In this document: piece by piece, positions 34,786-42,775 of the stretch
Numbering within the stretch: the first letter of the stretch is position 1
Layout: each line of letters starts with the position of its first letter
Assembly: GCA_036262835.1 (NCBI GenBank)
Contig: DATAID010000076.1
Location: 16,475 to 80,474, forward strand
Reading direction: 5' to 3'
From: RBG-16-66-20 sp036262835
Lineage (GTDB): Bacteria; Pseudomonadota; Gammaproteobacteria; Burkholderiales; SG8-39
DNA: 64,000 nucleotides
The notes under the pieces: model-generated
The model's database searches: none
Told to the model about the DNA's origin: nothing
The model's input: the letters and a program-made list of their open reading frames with translations, nothing else
Translations under genes and position numbers: made by a program

Positions 34786-35868
34786 ATGGAGGATGCGCTG
34801 CTAGGGGGCTTGTCGCCGAAGGAGTTTTTGCAGCGGCATTGGCAGAAGCGCCCGCTTCTAGTGCGCCGGGCGCTGCCCGGATTTCGCGGCGTGATCGCAA
34901 AGCGTCCGCTTTTTGCGCTTGCCTCGAGCGACGAGGTCGAATCCCGCCTGGTGGAGCGCCGCGGCGCGCACTGGCGCGTCACGCACGGCCCTATATCACA
35001 GGATCGTTTCAAGCAGACGCGAGCGCGCGACTGGACGCTGCTCGTGAACGGCGTCAACCAGCACGCCGCGCCCGCCGAGCAGCTGCTGCGGCGATTCGCC
35101 TTCCTGCCGCAGGCGCGCCTCGACGATGTCATGGTGAGCTATGCGGCGCCGGGCGGCGGCGTCGGCCCGCACGTCGACAGCTACGATGTGTTCCTCGTCC
35201 AGGGTGCCGGGCGGCGCCTGTGGCGGATCGAGCGCGCGCGCCGGTTCTCGCTCGTCGAGCGCGCGCCGCTCAAGCTGATCGAGGATTTTTCGCCCCAGGA
35301 AGAGTACCTGCTCGAGCCGGGCGACCTGCTCTACCTGCCGCCCGGCTGGGGCCACGACGGCATCGCGCTGGGAGAGTGCTTCACCTGCTCGGTCGGCTTT
35401 CGCGCACCGCGCGGCGCCGAGCTCGGCGCGGCCTTTCTCGATTACCTCCACGAGCGCGGCCTGCCCGATGCCGAGTATCGCGACCCGGGCCTCAAGCCGG
35501 CGACGCAGGGCGGCCGGATCGACGGGCGCATGGTCGAGTTCGCCGCGCGGCTGCTGGGCAGGATTCGCTGGCGGCGGCGGGACGTCGAGGATTTCCTCGG
35601 GCGCTTCCTCACCACGCCCAAGCCAGAAGTCGTTTTCTCGCCTTCCCGGCGCGGGAAAGGCGAGTCCATACGACTTCACCCCAAAACCCAGTTGCTCTAT
35701 CGCGGCAACCGGTTCTTCATCAACGGCGAATCGTTCGCGGTTCCGCGCCGCCAGGCGCGCACCCTTGCGCAGCTCGCCGACCGGCGACAGGCGAGCGCAA
35801 AGGTGCTTGATCGCGCCGGCCTCGGCCGTCTAATCTCCGGCTGGCGGCAGTCCGGCTACCTGCGATGA
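34786..35868 (+). CDS. Ribosomal oxygenase, JmjC/cupin type (RoxA/YcfD-like, probable uL16 arginine hydroxylase)
   Basis: A 360-residue Fe(II)/2-oxoglutarate oxygenase of the ribosomal oxygenase family. The metal ligands are visible: His and Asp in GVGPHVDSYDVFLVQGAG and the distal His in LPPGWGHDGIALGE. The N-terminus MEDALLGGLSPKEFLQRHW and KRPLLVRRA is typical. E. coli YcfD hydroxylates an arginine on ribosomal protein L16. Start at ATG 34786 follows the family start. The next gene overlaps as ATGA. Confidence 0.9.
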   Translation: MEDALLGGLSPKEFLQRHWQKRPLLVRRALPGFRGVIAKRPLFALASSDEVESRLVERRGAHWRVTHGPISQDRFKQTRARDWTLLVNGVNQHAAPAEQLLRRFAFLPQARLDDVMVSYAAPGGGVGPHVDSYDVFLVQGAGRRLWRIERARRFSLVERAPLKLIEDFSPQEEYLLEPGDLLYLPPGWGHDGIALGECFTCSVGFRAPRGAELGAAFLDYLHERGLPDAEYRDPGLKPATQGGRIDGRMVEFAARLLGRIRWRRRDVEDFLGRFLTTPKPEVVFSPSRRGKGESIRLHPKTQLLYRGNRFFINGESFAVPRRQARTLAQLADRRQASAKVLDRAGLGRLISGWRQSGYLR

Positions 35869-36362
35869 GCGAAGAGAAGCCCAAACCGCAATACGAGCGC
35901 TTCGACACCGAAGCCGCCTGGCAAGGCGCGATCGACCGGCTGCTCGGCCTGAAAGGGCGCGAGATGCGGATCTTCGACCCCGACCTCACGTCGCTGCGCC
36001 TGAATTCGCCCGAGCGCATCGAGCGCTTCGAAAGCTTCCTTCAGGCGAGCCGCACCCGGCGCCTGTTCATCGCCTGCCATGACGCCGAGCACCTCGCCCG
36101 CCGCAGCCCGCGCATGATGGGCCTGCTCGCGCGCTACGCCCACGCCATCCAGGTCAACCGCACGCACGAAGAGATCAAAGGCATCCAGGATTCCTTTCTC
36201 GTCCTCGATGCGAGCCACTATGCGCGCCGCCCCCACGCCGCGTTCTACCGCGGAGCGCTCGGCCTGAACGACGAATTGGAAGCGCTGCCGATGCGCTCGC
36301 GCTTCATGGAAATCTGGGCCGCTTCCTTCCCGGGTGTTTCGAGCACGACGGTCGGCTTGTAA
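35865..36362 (+). CDS. Conserved hypothetical protein following roxA
   Basis: A 165-residue cytoplasmic protein without signal or membrane segment. Visible features are a start of Lys/Pro/Glu residues, FDPDLTSLRLNSPERIERFE, SRTRRLFIACHDAEHL and VLDASHYARRPHAAFYRG. The alternating strands and helices suggest a compact alpha/beta fold, and a protein of this kind often follows roxA in betaproteobacteria as far as I recall. Start overlaps the roxA stop as ATGA, so it is translationally coupled. Function unknown. Confidence 0.75.
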   Translation: MSEEKPKPQYERFDTEAAWQGAIDRLLGLKGREMRIFDPDLTSLRLNSPERIERFESFLQASRTRRLFIACHDAEHLARRSPRMMGLLARYAHAIQVNRTHEEIKGIQDSFLVLDASHYARRPHAAFYRGALGLNDELEALPMRSRFMEIWAASFPGVSSTTVGL

Positions 36363-36371
36363 CAGCCGCGC

Positions 36372-36380
36372 TGCTATAAT
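36372..36380 (+). promoter_or_regulatory. Extended -10 promoter of the Lys/Glu/Pro lipoprotein gene
   Basis: TGCTATAAT combines the TGn extension with a perfect TATAAT hexamer. RNA would start near 36387 and carry a leader of about 56 bases with a strong AAGGGAGAG ribosome site (36427-36435) ahead of ATG 36443. Confidence 0.55.
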
Positions 36381-36442
36381 TTTCCGGCAGTTCCTGACAG
36401 TAATCTGACATCGTTTAGCAAATCCCAAGGGAGAGTTACGCA

Positions 36443-36682
36443 ATGACCAAGCATCTGCTTATCGCAGCCGCGGTCGCGCTCGCGCTCGCGGCGTGCGGCC
36501 AGGAAGACGCCAACAAAGGCAAGACGCCCCCGCCGGCCCCGAAGGTCGAGCCGAAGAAGGAAGAGGCGAAGAAAGAAGAGCCGAAGAAGGAAGAGCCCAA
36601 GGCCGAGGAGAAGAAAGCCGAAGAGCCCAAGAAGGACGAGCCCAAGGCGGAAGAAAAGAAGGCCGAAGAGCCGAAGAAGTAA
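36443..36682 (+). CDS. Small Lys/Glu/Pro-rich lipoprotein
   Basis: A 79-residue lipoprotein. The signal sequence ends in a clear lipobox, ALALAACGQED, with Cys19 as the acylation site. The remaining 60 residues are almost only Lys, Glu, Pro and Ala in repeats of the form EEPKKEEPKAEEKKAEEP. The chain should be extended or a charged helix, which could span part of the periplasm or bind peptidoglycan or metal ions. No family name applies. It is a single-gene unit with its own good promoter and ends in a hairpin, which suggests high expression. Confidence 0.8.
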   Translation: MTKHLLIAAAVALALAACGQEDANKGKTPPPAPKVEPKKEEAKKEEPKKEEPKAEEKKAEEPKKDEPKAEEKKAEEPKK

Positions 36683-36691
36683 GCGCGAAGA

Positions 36692-36726
36692 ACGGCTTTA
36701 GCGCAGTTCCCTCCAGCTAAAGCCGT
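36692..36726. terminator. 11-base perfect stem hairpin at the convergent 3' ends
   Basis: ACGGCTTTAGC (36692-36702) and GCTAAAGCCGT (36716-36726) pair perfectly around a 13-base loop. The right arm lies in the last codons of the convergent MBL gene, the left arm beyond the lipoprotein stop. No T-run follows, so it may stabilise 3' ends rather than terminate on its own. Confidence 0.5.
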
Positions 36727-37477
36727 CCTCCTGGGTCGCGATGCCGACCCAGGACGCTTCGCAACCGATCGCCCCGGCCAGCGCCTCGCGCGCGAGCTCG
36801 GGGCGATTGTTTTTTTCCGACAGGTGCGCGGCAATCAGGTGCTTGAGCCTGGAGCGGTCGAGCGCCGCGAGCAGCTTTCCCGCCGTGCCGTTGTCCAGGT
36901 GCCCGAAAGGGCCGGCAATGCGCTGCTTCAGCCACCTCGGGTATTCCCCGCCCCACAGCAGGTCGAGGTCGTGGTTGCACTCGAGCACGAGCGCGTCGCA
37001 GCCGGAGAGCGTGGCCTGGACGTGGGCAGTCGTGGTGCCGATGTCGGTGAGCACGCCGAGCCTGGAAGCGCCGTCCGTGATCACGTATTGCACCGGCTCG
37101 CGCGCGTCGTGGGGCACCGTGTAGGGCTCGATTTCCAGGTCGCCGACCGAGAAGCGCGCGCGCCCGTCGATGATGCGCGTCTCGACCTGCTCGGGCCGCA
37201 GTCCTTCCTCGGCGAGCGCGGCGCGGGTGCCGAAGGTCAGGCACACGCTCACGCCATGCTCGGCGGCGAAGGCGTAGGCGTGGCCGGCGTGATCGCTGTG
37301 CTCGTGGGTGACGAGGATGGCGGTGATGTCGGCGGGCGCGAGGCCCAGGCGCGCCAGGCGCCGCTCGGTTTCCGCGGGCGTGAGACCGCAGTCGAGCAGC
37401 ACCCGGGTGTTGCCGGACTCCGCGACGAGGCAGTTGCCCTTGGAGCCGCTTCCGAGGGAAGCGAAACGCAGCGTCAT
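36698..37477 (-). CDS. MBL-fold metallo-hydrolase, YycJ/WalJ-like
   Basis: A 259-residue metallo-beta-lactamase-fold hydrolase. The metal motif THEHSDHAG (HxHxDH) is present, the start FASLGSGSKGNCLVAE is the YycJ-type hallmark, and VLECNHDLDLL and LIAAHLSEKNNRPE carry later ligands. Related proteins are thought to act as nucleases, but the proteobacterial role is unclear. It follows bamC by 22 bases on the minus strand, in the order dapA-bamC-MBL common to betaproteobacteria. Confidence 0.88.
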   Translation of the reverse strand: MTLRFASLGSGSKGNCLVAESGNTRVLLDCGLTPAETERRLARLGLAPADITAILVTHEHSDHAGHAYAFAAEHGVSVCLTFGTRAALAEEGLRPEQVETRIIDGRARFSVGDLEIEPYTVPHDAREPVQYVITDGASRLGVLTDIGTTTAHVQATLSGCDALVLECNHDLDLLWGGEYPRWLKQRIAGPFGHLDNGTAGKLLAALDRSRLKHLIAAHLSEKNNRPELAREALAGAIGCEASWVGIATQEDGFSWRELR

Positions 37478-37499
37478 CGGCTGCGTCGTTGCGGAAGCG

Positions 37500-38666
37500 T
37501 CACTTCAGCTGGTCGAGCAGCAGCGAGACGATTCGCCTGGTAGTCTGCGAGTTCTCGGCCGCGCCGTCCTTGTTCAGGACCTGCACCACGCACTTGCCGC
37601 CGAACTGCCGGATGTGCACGCGGTACTGCTCGGCCTTGATGGCGTCGCTCGATTTCCAGAACGCGAGCTTGGAAAGCAGGCCCTTCTCGGCGTCCTTGCG
37701 CTTCATGTCCGAGTCGGTGTCGGCATAGCGCACGAAATACTGGCCCTTCTGCCGGTCGCGGTCCTCCACCGTGAAGCCGACGCGGTCGAGCGCGAGCCCG
37801 ACGCGGCGCCAGGCGCGGTCGAACGGCTCGTACACCTCCAGCATCTCGAAGCCGCCGATGCCGGTCTGCACGGCGGCGCGCGCCGGCGCGGGCGCGGCGG
37901 TCGCGACGAGCTGCTTCGCCTTGTCCGCCTGCGTGCCGAGGCGCACCATGAGCCGGCGCAGAAATTCGGCCTCGAGCTCGGGATCGGGCGGCCGCGGCTG
38001 CCAGACGCTGCCCTGGCCGTCGGCGGGGCGCTGCGAGGTGAGGTCCCTCACCTGCTCGACCATGCCGCGGTGGCTGATGAAGATCTCGGTGCCGCCGCTC
38101 GCGCCGCGCTCAAGCCGCGTGCGGAACTTGTCGCGCTCGGCCGTCGAATAGAGCTGCTCGAGGATCTTGCCGAGGAACTCGCGCACGAAATCCTGCGGAA
38201 TCTTGGCGCGGTTCTCCGCCCAGTCGGTCTCCATCACGCCCGCCTCGGGGAGCGAGAGCGCGATAAGAAAGCCGTTCTCCTGCCAGAAGTCGCGCACGAT
38301 CGGCCAGAGCTTCTCCGGCGGCTCGTCGACGACCAGCCAGCGCTGCGTGCCCGCGCGCTCGACGCGCATCTTCTCGATCGCGGGGAGCACGCCCGAGTTG
38401 GTGGCCGTGAATCTGGCCTGCTGGGCGCGATCGGCCTGGTAGCCCGAGAGCGTCGCCGTGCTCTTGCCGGTATCGGGCACGACGTAGCGGTTGTCGCGCG
38501 TCGGCGTGGTGAGATCCGGCGGAATCTCGAGCGGCGGCAGCTGGCCCGCCGATTTGTAGTCGACCTTCTTGCCCTCCAGAAGGTTGGTCGCCGTGCTGCA
38601 GCCGGCGAGGACCGCAGCGGCGAGGAAGGCCAGCGCAACGCGATGCAACCGCCCGCCTTGCCTCAC
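37500..38666 (-). CDS. bamC: Outer-membrane protein assembly factor BamC (lipoprotein)
   Basis: A 388-residue lipoprotein of the BAM complex, which inserts beta-barrels into the outer membrane. Signal sequence with lipobox AAAVLAGCSTATN, then the unstructured segment that binds BamD (YKSAGQLPPLEIPPDLTTP) and two helix-grip domains (about 100-260 and 280-388), ending RRIVSLLLDQLK. GTG at 38666 overlaps the dapA stop as GTGA, and no ATG suits the signal peptide, so GTG is the likely start. Confidence 0.92.
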   Translation of the reverse strand: MRQGGRLHRVALAFLAAAVLAGCSTATNLLEGKKVDYKSAGQLPPLEIPPDLTTPTRDNRYVVPDTGKSTATLSGYQADRAQQARFTATNSGVLPAIEKMRVERAGTQRWLVVDEPPEKLWPIVRDFWQENGFLIALSLPEAGVMETDWAENRAKIPQDFVREFLGKILEQLYSTAERDKFRTRLERGASGGTEIFISHRGMVEQVRDLTSQRPADGQGSVWQPRPPDPELEAEFLRRLMVRLGTQADKAKQLVATAAPAPARAAVQTGIGGFEMLEVYEPFDRAWRRVGLALDRVGFTVEDRDRQKGQYFVRYADTDSDMKRKDAEKGLLSKLAFWKSSDAIKAEQYRVHIRQFGGKCVVQVLNKDGAAENSQTTRRIVSLLLDQLK

Positions 38667-39568
38667 GCGCGCTTCTCCACCACGCGCAGCGGCAGGACGA
38701 CGCCCGCCTCGGCCAACGCCTCGCGCACGGTGTCGTAATGCTTTTCCGAGAGCGGCGCCATCGGCAGGCGGATGCCGTTCTCGACCAGGCCCATCTGCGA
38801 GAGCGCCCACTTCACCGGCGCCGGATTGGACTCGACGAACAGGCGCTGGTGCAGCGGCAGCAGGCGCAGGTTGATTTCGCGCGCCTTGCGCACGTCGCCC
38901 ACGAGCGCGGCCGAGCACATCTCCTGCATGAGGCGCGGCGCGACGTTGGCGGTGACCGAGATCACGCCGTGGCCGCCGAGCAGGATCAGCGCGAGCGCGC
39001 TCGAATCCTCGCCCGAGTAGATCGCGAAATCGCGTGGCGCGCGGCGCACGAGGTCGGTGCAGCGCTCGATGCTGGCGGTCGCGTCCTTGATGCCGATGAT
39101 GCCGGGCACCTGGGCGAGGCGCAGCACGGTATCGTTCTGCAGGTCGGTGATCGTGCGCACCGGCACGTTGTAGAGGAGCATCGGCAGGTCGACCGTCTCG
39201 GCCACCTTGCGGAAGTGCCGGTACAGGCCTTCCTGCGTCGGCTTGTTGTAATAGGGCACGACCGAGAGGCTGCAGGTCGCGCCGGCCTTCTTCGCGGCTT
39301 CGGTGAGCTCGATCGCCTCGGCGGTCGAATTGCCGCCCGTGCCCGCGATGACGGGAATGCGGCCGCGGACGTGCTCCACCGCGACGCGGATCAAGTCCTT
39401 GTGCTCGTCGAATGAAACCGTGGGCGACTCGCCCGTAGTGCCGACGACGACAATGCCGCCCGTGCCTTCGGCGACATGCCAGTCGATCAGTTTCTTGAAG
39501 CGCGGCAGGTCGAGACGACCGTCCTCCAGCATCGGGGTGACGATGGCGACCAGGCTGCCGGTGATCAT
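38663..39568 (-). CDS. dapA: 4-hydroxy-tetrahydrodipicolinate synthase
   Basis: A 301-residue aldolase-type enzyme that condenses pyruvate with aspartate semialdehyde on the way to lysine and meso-diaminopimelate. The Schiff-base Lys161 (IIGIKDATAS) and catalytic Tyr133 (LLYNVPVRT) are visible, with GTTGESPT at the pyruvate site. It begins the minus-strand dapA-bamC-MBL run; bamC follows with a GTGA overlap. Confidence 0.96.
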   Translation of the reverse strand: MITGSLVAIVTPMLEDGRLDLPRFKKLIDWHVAEGTGGIVVVGTTGESPTVSFDEHKDLIRVAVEHVRGRIPVIAGTGGNSTAEAIELTEAAKKAGATCSLSVVPYYNKPTQEGLYRHFRKVAETVDLPMLLYNVPVRTITDLQNDTVLRLAQVPGIIGIKDATASIERCTDLVRRAPRDFAIYSGEDSSALALILLGGHGVISVTANVAPRLMQEMCSAALVGDVRKAREINLRLLPLHQRLFVESNPAPVKWALSQMGLVENGIRLPMAPLSEKHYDTVREALAEAGVVLPLRVVEKRA

Positions 39569-39601
39569 GGTGAGGCTCCGCGGATTGCTTAGCCCGTCAT
39601 T

Positions 39602-40108
39602 CTAGACTGTCTCTCCCTGCACAGCACAAAGTCTTTGAATTGTGGCGGGTTTTGGCGACGTCACGTCCCCCTCTTCGAACCCCAGAACCCCCAGTCCGGC
39701 GAACGCCTCGACCAGCTCGCCGGGCCTGAGCAGGAACGCCGGATTGGAAGGGCGCCCGAAGCGCTCGTTGCCAACCATGAAGGTCTCGTAGATGAGTACT
39801 CCGCCCTTCTTCAGGCTCGCCTTCAGCTTCGGAAAGAGCGGCCGGTGCAGGTAGTTGGTGACGACGATGCCCTCGAAGGTCTCGCCTTCGAGCGGCCAGG
39901 GGCCGTTCTCGATGTCGGCCTGGATGAAGCGGGCACCGGCAATGTCCTGCGGATCGCGGTCTACCGCCGTGACGGCGAACCTCCTCTGCAGAAAGAACCT
40001 CGCATGCCGGCCGCTTCCGCAGGCGACGTCAAGAACGGCGCCCTGCGGGATCCGAGGCGCCCAGCGCACGACCCACTCCGAGGGCGCGACAATGTCGTGT
40101 TCCTTCAC
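39602..40108 (-). CDS. Class I SAM-dependent methyltransferase
   Basis: A 168-residue methyltransferase. Motif I is VLDVACGSGRHARFFL, the acidic end of the next strand is VTAVDRDPQD, and a proline-rich motif IV position reads GIVVTNYLHRPLF. It is small, near TehB/UbiE-like single-domain enzymes, and no substrate domain is added. Its substrate is unknown. It is divergent from the hydrolase at 40126 by 17 bases and runs into dapA 33 bases downstream. Confidence 0.8.
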   Translation of the reverse strand: MKEHDIVAPSEWVVRWAPRIPQGAVLDVACGSGRHARFFLQRRFAVTAVDRDPQDIAGARFIQADIENGPWPLEGETFEGIVVTNYLHRPLFPKLKASLKKGGVLIYETFMVGNERFGRPSNPAFLLRPGELVEAFAGLGVLGFEEGDVTSPKPATIQRLCAVQGETV

Positions 40109-40125
40109 ACGGCCGAGTCTAGACC

Positions 40126-40800
40126 ATGCCCACCGAGACGATCCGCTTTGCCGGACCCGCCGGCGAGCTCGCCGCGCGGCTCGATGCGACCGCCGGGACG
40201 CCGCGCGCCTGCGCGATCTTTGCGCACTGCTTTACCTGCTCGAAGGACAGCAAGGCCGCCGCCTACGTCGGCAAAGCGCTCGCCGAGCAGGGCATCGCGA
40301 CCCTGCGCCTGGATTTCTCCGGGCTCGAATTCACGTCGAACGTCGAGGACCTGCTGGCCGCCGCGGCATGGCTGCGCGACAACCGCGCGGCGCCGCGCAT
40401 CCTCGTCGGCCATAGCCTCGGCGGCGCCGCCGTGCTCGCCGCCGCGGGAAGGATTGCCGAGGCGCGCGCGGTCGCCACGATCGGAGCGCCGTTCGAGCCG
40501 GGCCATGTCACGCACGTCGTGGAAAAGTCCTCCATGACGGTCAGCCAGCGATTCCTCGACGATCTGAAGCAGCAGAACCCGGCGCAAACCATCGGCTCGC
40601 TGAGGAAACCCCTGCTCATCTTCCACTCCCCGCAGGACACGATCGTGGAGATCGAAAACGCGGCGAAGATCTTTCTCGCCGCAAAGCACCCGAAGAGCTT
40701 CGTGTCGCTCGATGGAGCCGATCACCTTCTGACCGACCGGCGCGACGCCCAGTACGCGGCGAGCGTGCTCGCCGCCTGGGCGTCACGCTACCTCGACTAG
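40126..40800 (+). CDS. Alpha/beta hydrolase (short variant of the family often fused to OsmC)
   Basis: A 224-residue serine hydrolase. The nucleophile elbow is ILVGHSLGGAAVLAA, the acid candidate is Asp in HSPQDTIVEIENA and the His is in DGADHLLTD. The start FAGPAGELAARLDA matches the hydrolase domain often fused to OsmC. The usual loop after LDFSGL (Gly-x-Gly-x-Ser/Gly-Asp-Phe) is absent: the chain goes from LDFSGL straight to EFTSNVEDLL, about a dozen residues shorter. The reading frame is intact, so this is a natural variant. Confidence 0.82.
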   Translation: MPTETIRFAGPAGELAARLDATAGTPRACAIFAHCFTCSKDSKAAAYVGKALAEQGIATLRLDFSGLEFTSNVEDLLAAAAWLRDNRAAPRILVGHSLGGAAVLAAAGRIAEARAVATIGAPFEPGHVTHVVEKSSMTVSQRFLDDLKQQNPAQTIGSLRKPLLIFHSPQDTIVEIENAAKIFLAAKHPKSFVSLDGADHLLTDRRDAQYAASVLAAWASRYLD

Positions 40801-40807
40801 CGGCGGC

Positions 40808-41317
40808 TCAATCCGGCTGCGGTACGTCGCGCAGGAAGACCGTCAGATCGGTCGTGGGCGGCCGCTGCTTCGCGCTGTAGAACATCTCGGCGACGAAGCC
40901 GCGGTGGTAGGTGTGATGGTTGACGAGGTGCATGAGGATCTCGCCGCGCGTCATGATCCCCTCGCCGCCGCCGATATAGCTGAAGCTCACTTTTTCGTCG
41001 ATCGCCTGCGGCGTCAATTTGTCCGCCCACGCGATGTACCAGGCGTCGATCTCCTCCTGGCCGCGCCGCAGCCCGGCCAGGGGCGGCGGCTCGGGCGTGT
41101 TGCGCGCGCCGTAGCCGTGCGCGCGGCCTTCGAGGTGCGCCTGGAACACGCGGTCGATCACGTAATTGTGATTGAGCATGTGGACCATCGTCTTGAAGAG
41201 GCCCACGCGCGGGCGCGTCGCTTCGTCGCCCGGCAGCGCGGCGACCGCCTCGAAGATCAGCCGGTCGGTCCACTGGTTGTAGCGCGCGAGCATGCGCGCG
41301 GAGCGCACCGTGATCAT
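40808..41317 (-). CDS. DinB-family protein
   Basis: A 169-residue four-helix-bundle protein of the DinB/YfiT-like metal-binding family. Three histidines needed for the metal site appear in HMLNHNYVIDRVFQAHL and HLVNHHTYHRGF. Many family members act in thiol transfer or detoxification; the substrate here is unknown. It converges with the hydrolase gene across 7 bases and follows the sugar dehydrogenase gene at 15 bases on the same strand. Confidence 0.85.
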   Translation of the reverse strand: MITVRSARMLARYNQWTDRLIFEAVAALPGDEATRPRVGLFKTMVHMLNHNYVIDRVFQAHLEGRAHGYGARNTPEPPPLAGLRRGQEEIDAWYIAWADKLTPQAIDEKVSFSYIGGGEGIMTRGEILMHLVNHHTYHRGFVAEMFYSAKQRPPTTDLTVFLRDVPQPD

Positions 41318-41332
41318 CCTGGGAAGTCTACG

Positions 41333-42643
41333 TCAGCTTGCGGCGCTGACGCGCCAGATCGCATTGCCGACGTCGTCTGCCACCAGCAGCGCGCCTTGCG
41401 CATCGAGCGCGACGCCAACGGGACGGCCGTTCGCTGCGCCCCTGGAATCGAGAAAACCGCCGAGGACCTCGATGGGCAAGCCCGAAGGGCGGCCGTCCTT
41501 GAACGGGACGAAGACGACGTTGTAGCCGCTCGGCGGATCGCGGTTCCAGGAGCCGTGCTGCCCGATGAAGGCGCCGCCGCGATACGGCGGCGGCAGCGCG
41601 CTGCCCTCCCCGAACGCGAGCCCGAGCGCGGCGACGTGCGAGCCGAGCGCGAAATCCGGCTTCTTCGCTCTTGCGACGAGGTCCGGCCGCTGCGGCTTGA
41701 CGCGCGAATCGACGTGAGCGCCGTAATAGCTGTAAGGCCAGCCGTAGAACGCCCCCGGCGAGAGCGACGTCAGGTAATCGGGCACGAGGTCGCTGCCCAG
41801 CTCGTCGCGCTCGTTGACCACGGTCCAGAGCGCGCCGCTCCCCGGCTCCCAGGCAAGTCCGTTGGGATTGCGCAGCCCGGCGGCGAAGAGGCGCTTTTTG
41901 CCGGTCGCGAGATCGATCTCGTAGACGGCGGCGCGTCCCTCCTCGGCCTCGAGGCCGTTTTCGGCCGCGTTGCTGTTCGAGCCCACCGTCGCATAGAGCT
42001 TGCGCCCGTCGCGGCTCGCGATCAGGTTCTTCGTCCAGTGATGGTTGCGCGGGCCGGCGGGCAGGTCCGCGATCTTCGTGCCCTTCGCGGTAATGCGCGT
42101 CTCGCCGGCCTTATAGGGAAAGCGCATGATCGAGTCGGTGTTGGCGACGTAGAGCTGGTCGCCGATGAGCGCCATGCCGAAAGGCGAATTCAGTCCTTCG
42201 AGCAGCGTCGCGCGAACCTCGGCCACGCCATCGCGATCGGCGTCTCGCAATAGCGTGATCCGGTTCGCGCTCGGCGTGCGCGAGCCCGCGCGCTTCATGA
42301 AGAAGGCCATGGCCTTGCCCTTGAGGCTCTTGCCCTCCTCGGGACGCTCGGGCGCATTCGTTTCGGCGACGAGCACATCGCCATTCGGCAGCACGCAGAG
42401 CCAGCGCGGGTGCTGCAGATTGTCGGCGAAGGCATTCACGGCGAGGCCCGCGGCCGGCGTCGGCTTCTGGCCGGCGGACCAGCCTTTCGCCGGCGCGACC
42501 TTGACCGTCGGAATCGCCGTTTTCGCCGGCGCAGGCAGCGCCGGATTCGGGCCCATGCCGTCTTCGAGCGGCAGCTTCGCGATTTCGCCGCAGCCGGCGA
42601 ACGCGAGCGACAGAAGCAGAGCTATCGAATGAGCGAGGCGCAG
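41333..42643 (-). CDS. PQQ-type sorbosone/glucose dehydrogenase-family lipoprotein; apparent CTG start
   Basis: A GSDH-family six-bladed beta-propeller protein of about 436 residues. Family blocks are NLQHPRWLCVLPNGDVLVAE, SPFGMALIGDQLYVANTDSI, FIGQHGSWNRDPPSGYNVVF and ALLVADDVGNAIWRVS. A lipoprotein signal LLLSLAFAGCGE lies upstream of the first ATG (42556). In that frame an upstream stop lies about 5 codons before CTG 42643, and no ATG, GTG or TTG exists between, so the lipoprotein form needs CTG (giving RLAHSIALLL). Overlaps the 3' end of the 50-codon gene upstream. A frameshift is the alternative. Confidence 0.8.
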   Translation of the reverse strand: MRLAHSIALLLSLAFAGCGEIAKLPLEDGMGPNPALPAPAKTAIPTVKVAPAKGWSAGQKPTPAAGLAVNAFADNLQHPRWLCVLPNGDVLVAETNAPERPEEGKSLKGKAMAFFMKRAGSRTPSANRITLLRDADRDGVAEVRATLLEGLNSPFGMALIGDQLYVANTDSIMRFPYKAGETRITAKGTKIADLPAGPRNHHWTKNLIASRDGRKLYATVGSNSNAAENGLEAEEGRAAVYEIDLATGKKRLFAAGLRNPNGLAWEPGSGALWTVVNERDELGSDLVPDYLTSLSPGAFYGWPYSYYGAHVDSRVKPQRPDLVARAKKPDFALGSHVAALGLAFGEGSALPPPYRGGAFIGQHGSWNRDPPSGYNVVFVPFKDGRPSGLPIEVLGGFLDSRGAANGRPVGVALDAQGALLVADDVGNAIWRVSAAS

Positions 42644-42774
42644 AGCGCCATGATGTCACTGAACGCTGCGACCATGTCCGGCTTGAGATAAGCCGAAAAG
42701 ACTACCGCGACGACGACGACCGCGACCACGCCTGCAAGCGTCCTCAGCCAGAGGCGCTTGCGAGCGGCGTCCAC
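42622..42774 (-). CDS. 50-residue single-pass membrane protein
   Basis: A GTG at 42774 opens 50 codons: a basic start (VDAARKRLWLRTLAG), a Val-rich membrane segment (about 13-28) and a tail AYLKPDMVAAFSDIMALCA. The GTG lies just past the MFS stop (42776-42778) and the 3' end overlaps the start of the sugar dehydrogenase. I recall similar small proteins with a Cys near the end in this gene neighbourhood of betaproteobacteria. It is too short for most ORF listings. Likely a real small protein; function unknown. Confidence 0.6.
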   Translation of the reverse strand: MDAARKRLWLRTLAGVVAVVVVAVVFSAYLKPDMVAAFSDIMALCASLIR

Positions 42775-42775
42775 G

